Below, piece after piece: positions 5,763 to 6,510 of a DNA stretch of 6,510 nucleotides. Made by a program: the position numbers and the translations under genes. Numbering within the stretch: position 1 is the first letter of the stretch; each line of letters opens with the position of its first letter. Origin of the DNA: Promethearchaeia archaeon (GTDB lineage Archaea; Asgardarchaeota; Lokiarchaeia; Sigyniarchaeales; SOKP01); NCBI GenBank assembly GCA_029856295.1, contig JAHQWS010000141.1, positions 1 through 6,510 on the forward strand, given 5' to 3'. The notes below the pieces were generated by a model. That model saw only the letters and a program-made list of their open reading frames with translations, was not told the DNA's origin and did no database searches.

Positions 5763-6419
5763 TTATATTTTAATAATGGTTCTATTTTTTATATCTATTA
5801 AATATTCAGAGTTCACGTTTAAAGGAAAAAAACTGCGAAAGAGTCTAAAATCTTCCAAATTTTCTTCATTAATCATTTTTAAATCCCCGGCATTTAAGAT
5901 CTTTTGATATTCTTCAAATTTTTCCCTTAACGTCTCAAAATATCGAATTTTAGAATAAAGCTCTTTAAATTTTTCTTTAAAACTATTAAAATTACTTATA
6001 CTTTCTTTTAATTCATTACATTTGTCTTTAAACACATCTATCTTAATTTTTTCATGGAAAAAATCGCAAAATAAAAGTTTAAAAGGTGATATAGAATCAT
6101 TTTCATTTAATTTTTTAAATAAATCTTCTCCTTTATTGAAATTAATTAATTCGTTAGTATCAATAAATTTTTGAAAAATCTTTTTAATACTTTGTTGTAA
6201 TTTATTAAAATCTTTTAGTTTAATTTTGGATTTTAGCATTTCCTTGATTGTATTTCTTAAGTAATAAAGTCCCATAGAAATAGTCGTTTCTTCTACTTGA
6301 TTATCAAGATTAATGATTGTTACTCTAAATTTCCCTAAATTAAATATGTGATCTTTGGCAATATCTTGAAATTTTTTAATTATGTCCCGTAATAAATTTA
6401 AAAAATATTGTAAACTCAT
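5763..6419 (-). CDS. Hypothetical 218-residue helical protein, AT-rich block
   Basis: I do not recognise this protein. It is Lys-, Phe-, Ile- and Asn-rich. A helix (2-24) leads into a probable two-strand hairpin (FRVTIINLDNQVEETTISM, 31-49), then long amphipathic helices (51-90) and a Lys/Glu-rich stretch with coiled-coil character (about 125-175: KDKCNELKES, FKEKFKELYSKI, REKFEEYQKIL). The end (196-218) looks like short strands. No catalytic motif, signal peptide or membrane segment is visible, so a structural, scaffold or DNA-associated role is possible but unsupported. The ATG at 6419 lies one base after the stop of the preceding gene, a spacing that implies translational coupling; no Shine-Dalgarno site is seen. 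Codon choice is strongly A/T-ending, and GC in sampled 60-base lines is about 15-18%, against 33-43% in sampled lines of the transporter and hydrolase genes. Confidence 0.75.
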   Translation of the reverse strand: MSLQYFLNLLRDIIKKFQDIAKDHIFNLGKFRVTIINLDNQVEETTISMGLYYLRNTIKEMLKSKIKLKDFNKLQQSIKKIFQKFIDTNELINFNKGEDLFKKLNENDSISPFKLLFCDFFHEKIKIDVFKDKCNELKESISNFNSFKEKFKELYSKIRYFETLREKFEEYQKILNAGDLKMINEENLEDFRLFRSFFPLNVNSEYLIDIKNRTIIKI

Positions 6420-6420
6420 G

Positions 6421-6510
6421 TTAATTAATGTTTTGGTTAATTTCTGTTAATGATTTTTTATCAAATTTTAAAATTTGAATCATAATATCATATATTTTTT
6501 CTTTTACGTC
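6421..6510 (-). CDS. C-terminal fragment of an unknown gene, first visible gene of the AT-rich operon
   Basis: On the minus strand the frame is open from the window edge (6510) to a TAA at 6423-6421, giving 29 residues beginning DVKEKIYDIM and ending LTEINQNIN, probably a helical C-terminus. It is separated by a single C from the ATG of the 218-residue gene. That tight junction and the similar amino-acid composition argue for a real coding end and for an operon continuing beyond the window. The fragment is too short to assign a family. Confidence 0.6.
   Translation of the reverse strand, partial: DVKEKIYDIMIQILKFDKKSLTEINQNIN

Noticed and set aside
1..6510. CRISPR array, tRNA, rRNA or transposase
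   Set aside because: No regularly spaced direct repeats, cloverleaf-like segments or conserved rRNA words, and no transposase motifs were found on either strand.

Overview
The window looks like chromosomal DNA from an AT-rich archaeon. The archaeal signs are TATA-box-like elements (TATATAAAT) placed about 65-70 bases ahead of start codons, a strong GAGGTG ribosome-binding site, oligo-T termination tracts and a protein of the AraM / sn-glycerol-1-phosphate dehydrogenase family. An Asgard-type archaeon would fit, but nothing here proves it.

Layout. Bases 2-214 (+) are the tail of a GPH-family (glycoside-pentoside-hexuronide:cation symporter, MFS) transporter cut by the window edge. After an oligo-T terminator and a promoter comes a complete 466-residue paralogue (348-1748, +). 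A convergent terminator region (1749-1847) separates it from two minus-strand genes. The promoter-proximal one (4993-2960) encodes a 677-residue protein with two fused hydrolase domains: an N-terminal neutral-ceramidase-like domain and a C-terminal PIG-L/LmbE zinc deacetylase domain. Downstream of it (2891-1848) is an AraM-like, glycerol-1-phosphate-dehydrogenase-family protein. A plausible reading is a catabolic or salvage locus: GPH symporters import a glycoside-type compound, the fused hydrolase removes N-linked acyl or acetyl groups, and the dehydrogenase handles a small phosphorylated polyol or ketone. The substrate is not readable from the sequence.

Upstream of the hydrolase gene lies a scar (about 5055-5388, -). 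It holds the last ~84 codons of a third GPH transporter without its first ~380 codons, followed by a short stretch resembling the last codons of the ceramidase/PIG-L gene. This suggests a second transporter-hydrolase module was once here and has mostly been lost. The transporter remnant abuts, in the same reading frame after two TAA stops, an unrelated and much more AT-rich minus-strand gene set (5392-6510): a 119-residue protein, a 218-residue helical protein and the C-terminus of a third gene, separated by 11 bases and 1 base. None of the three is recognised. The composition shift at the junction suggests that this block arrived separately.

No tRNA, rRNA, CRISPR array, transposase or riboswitch was seen.
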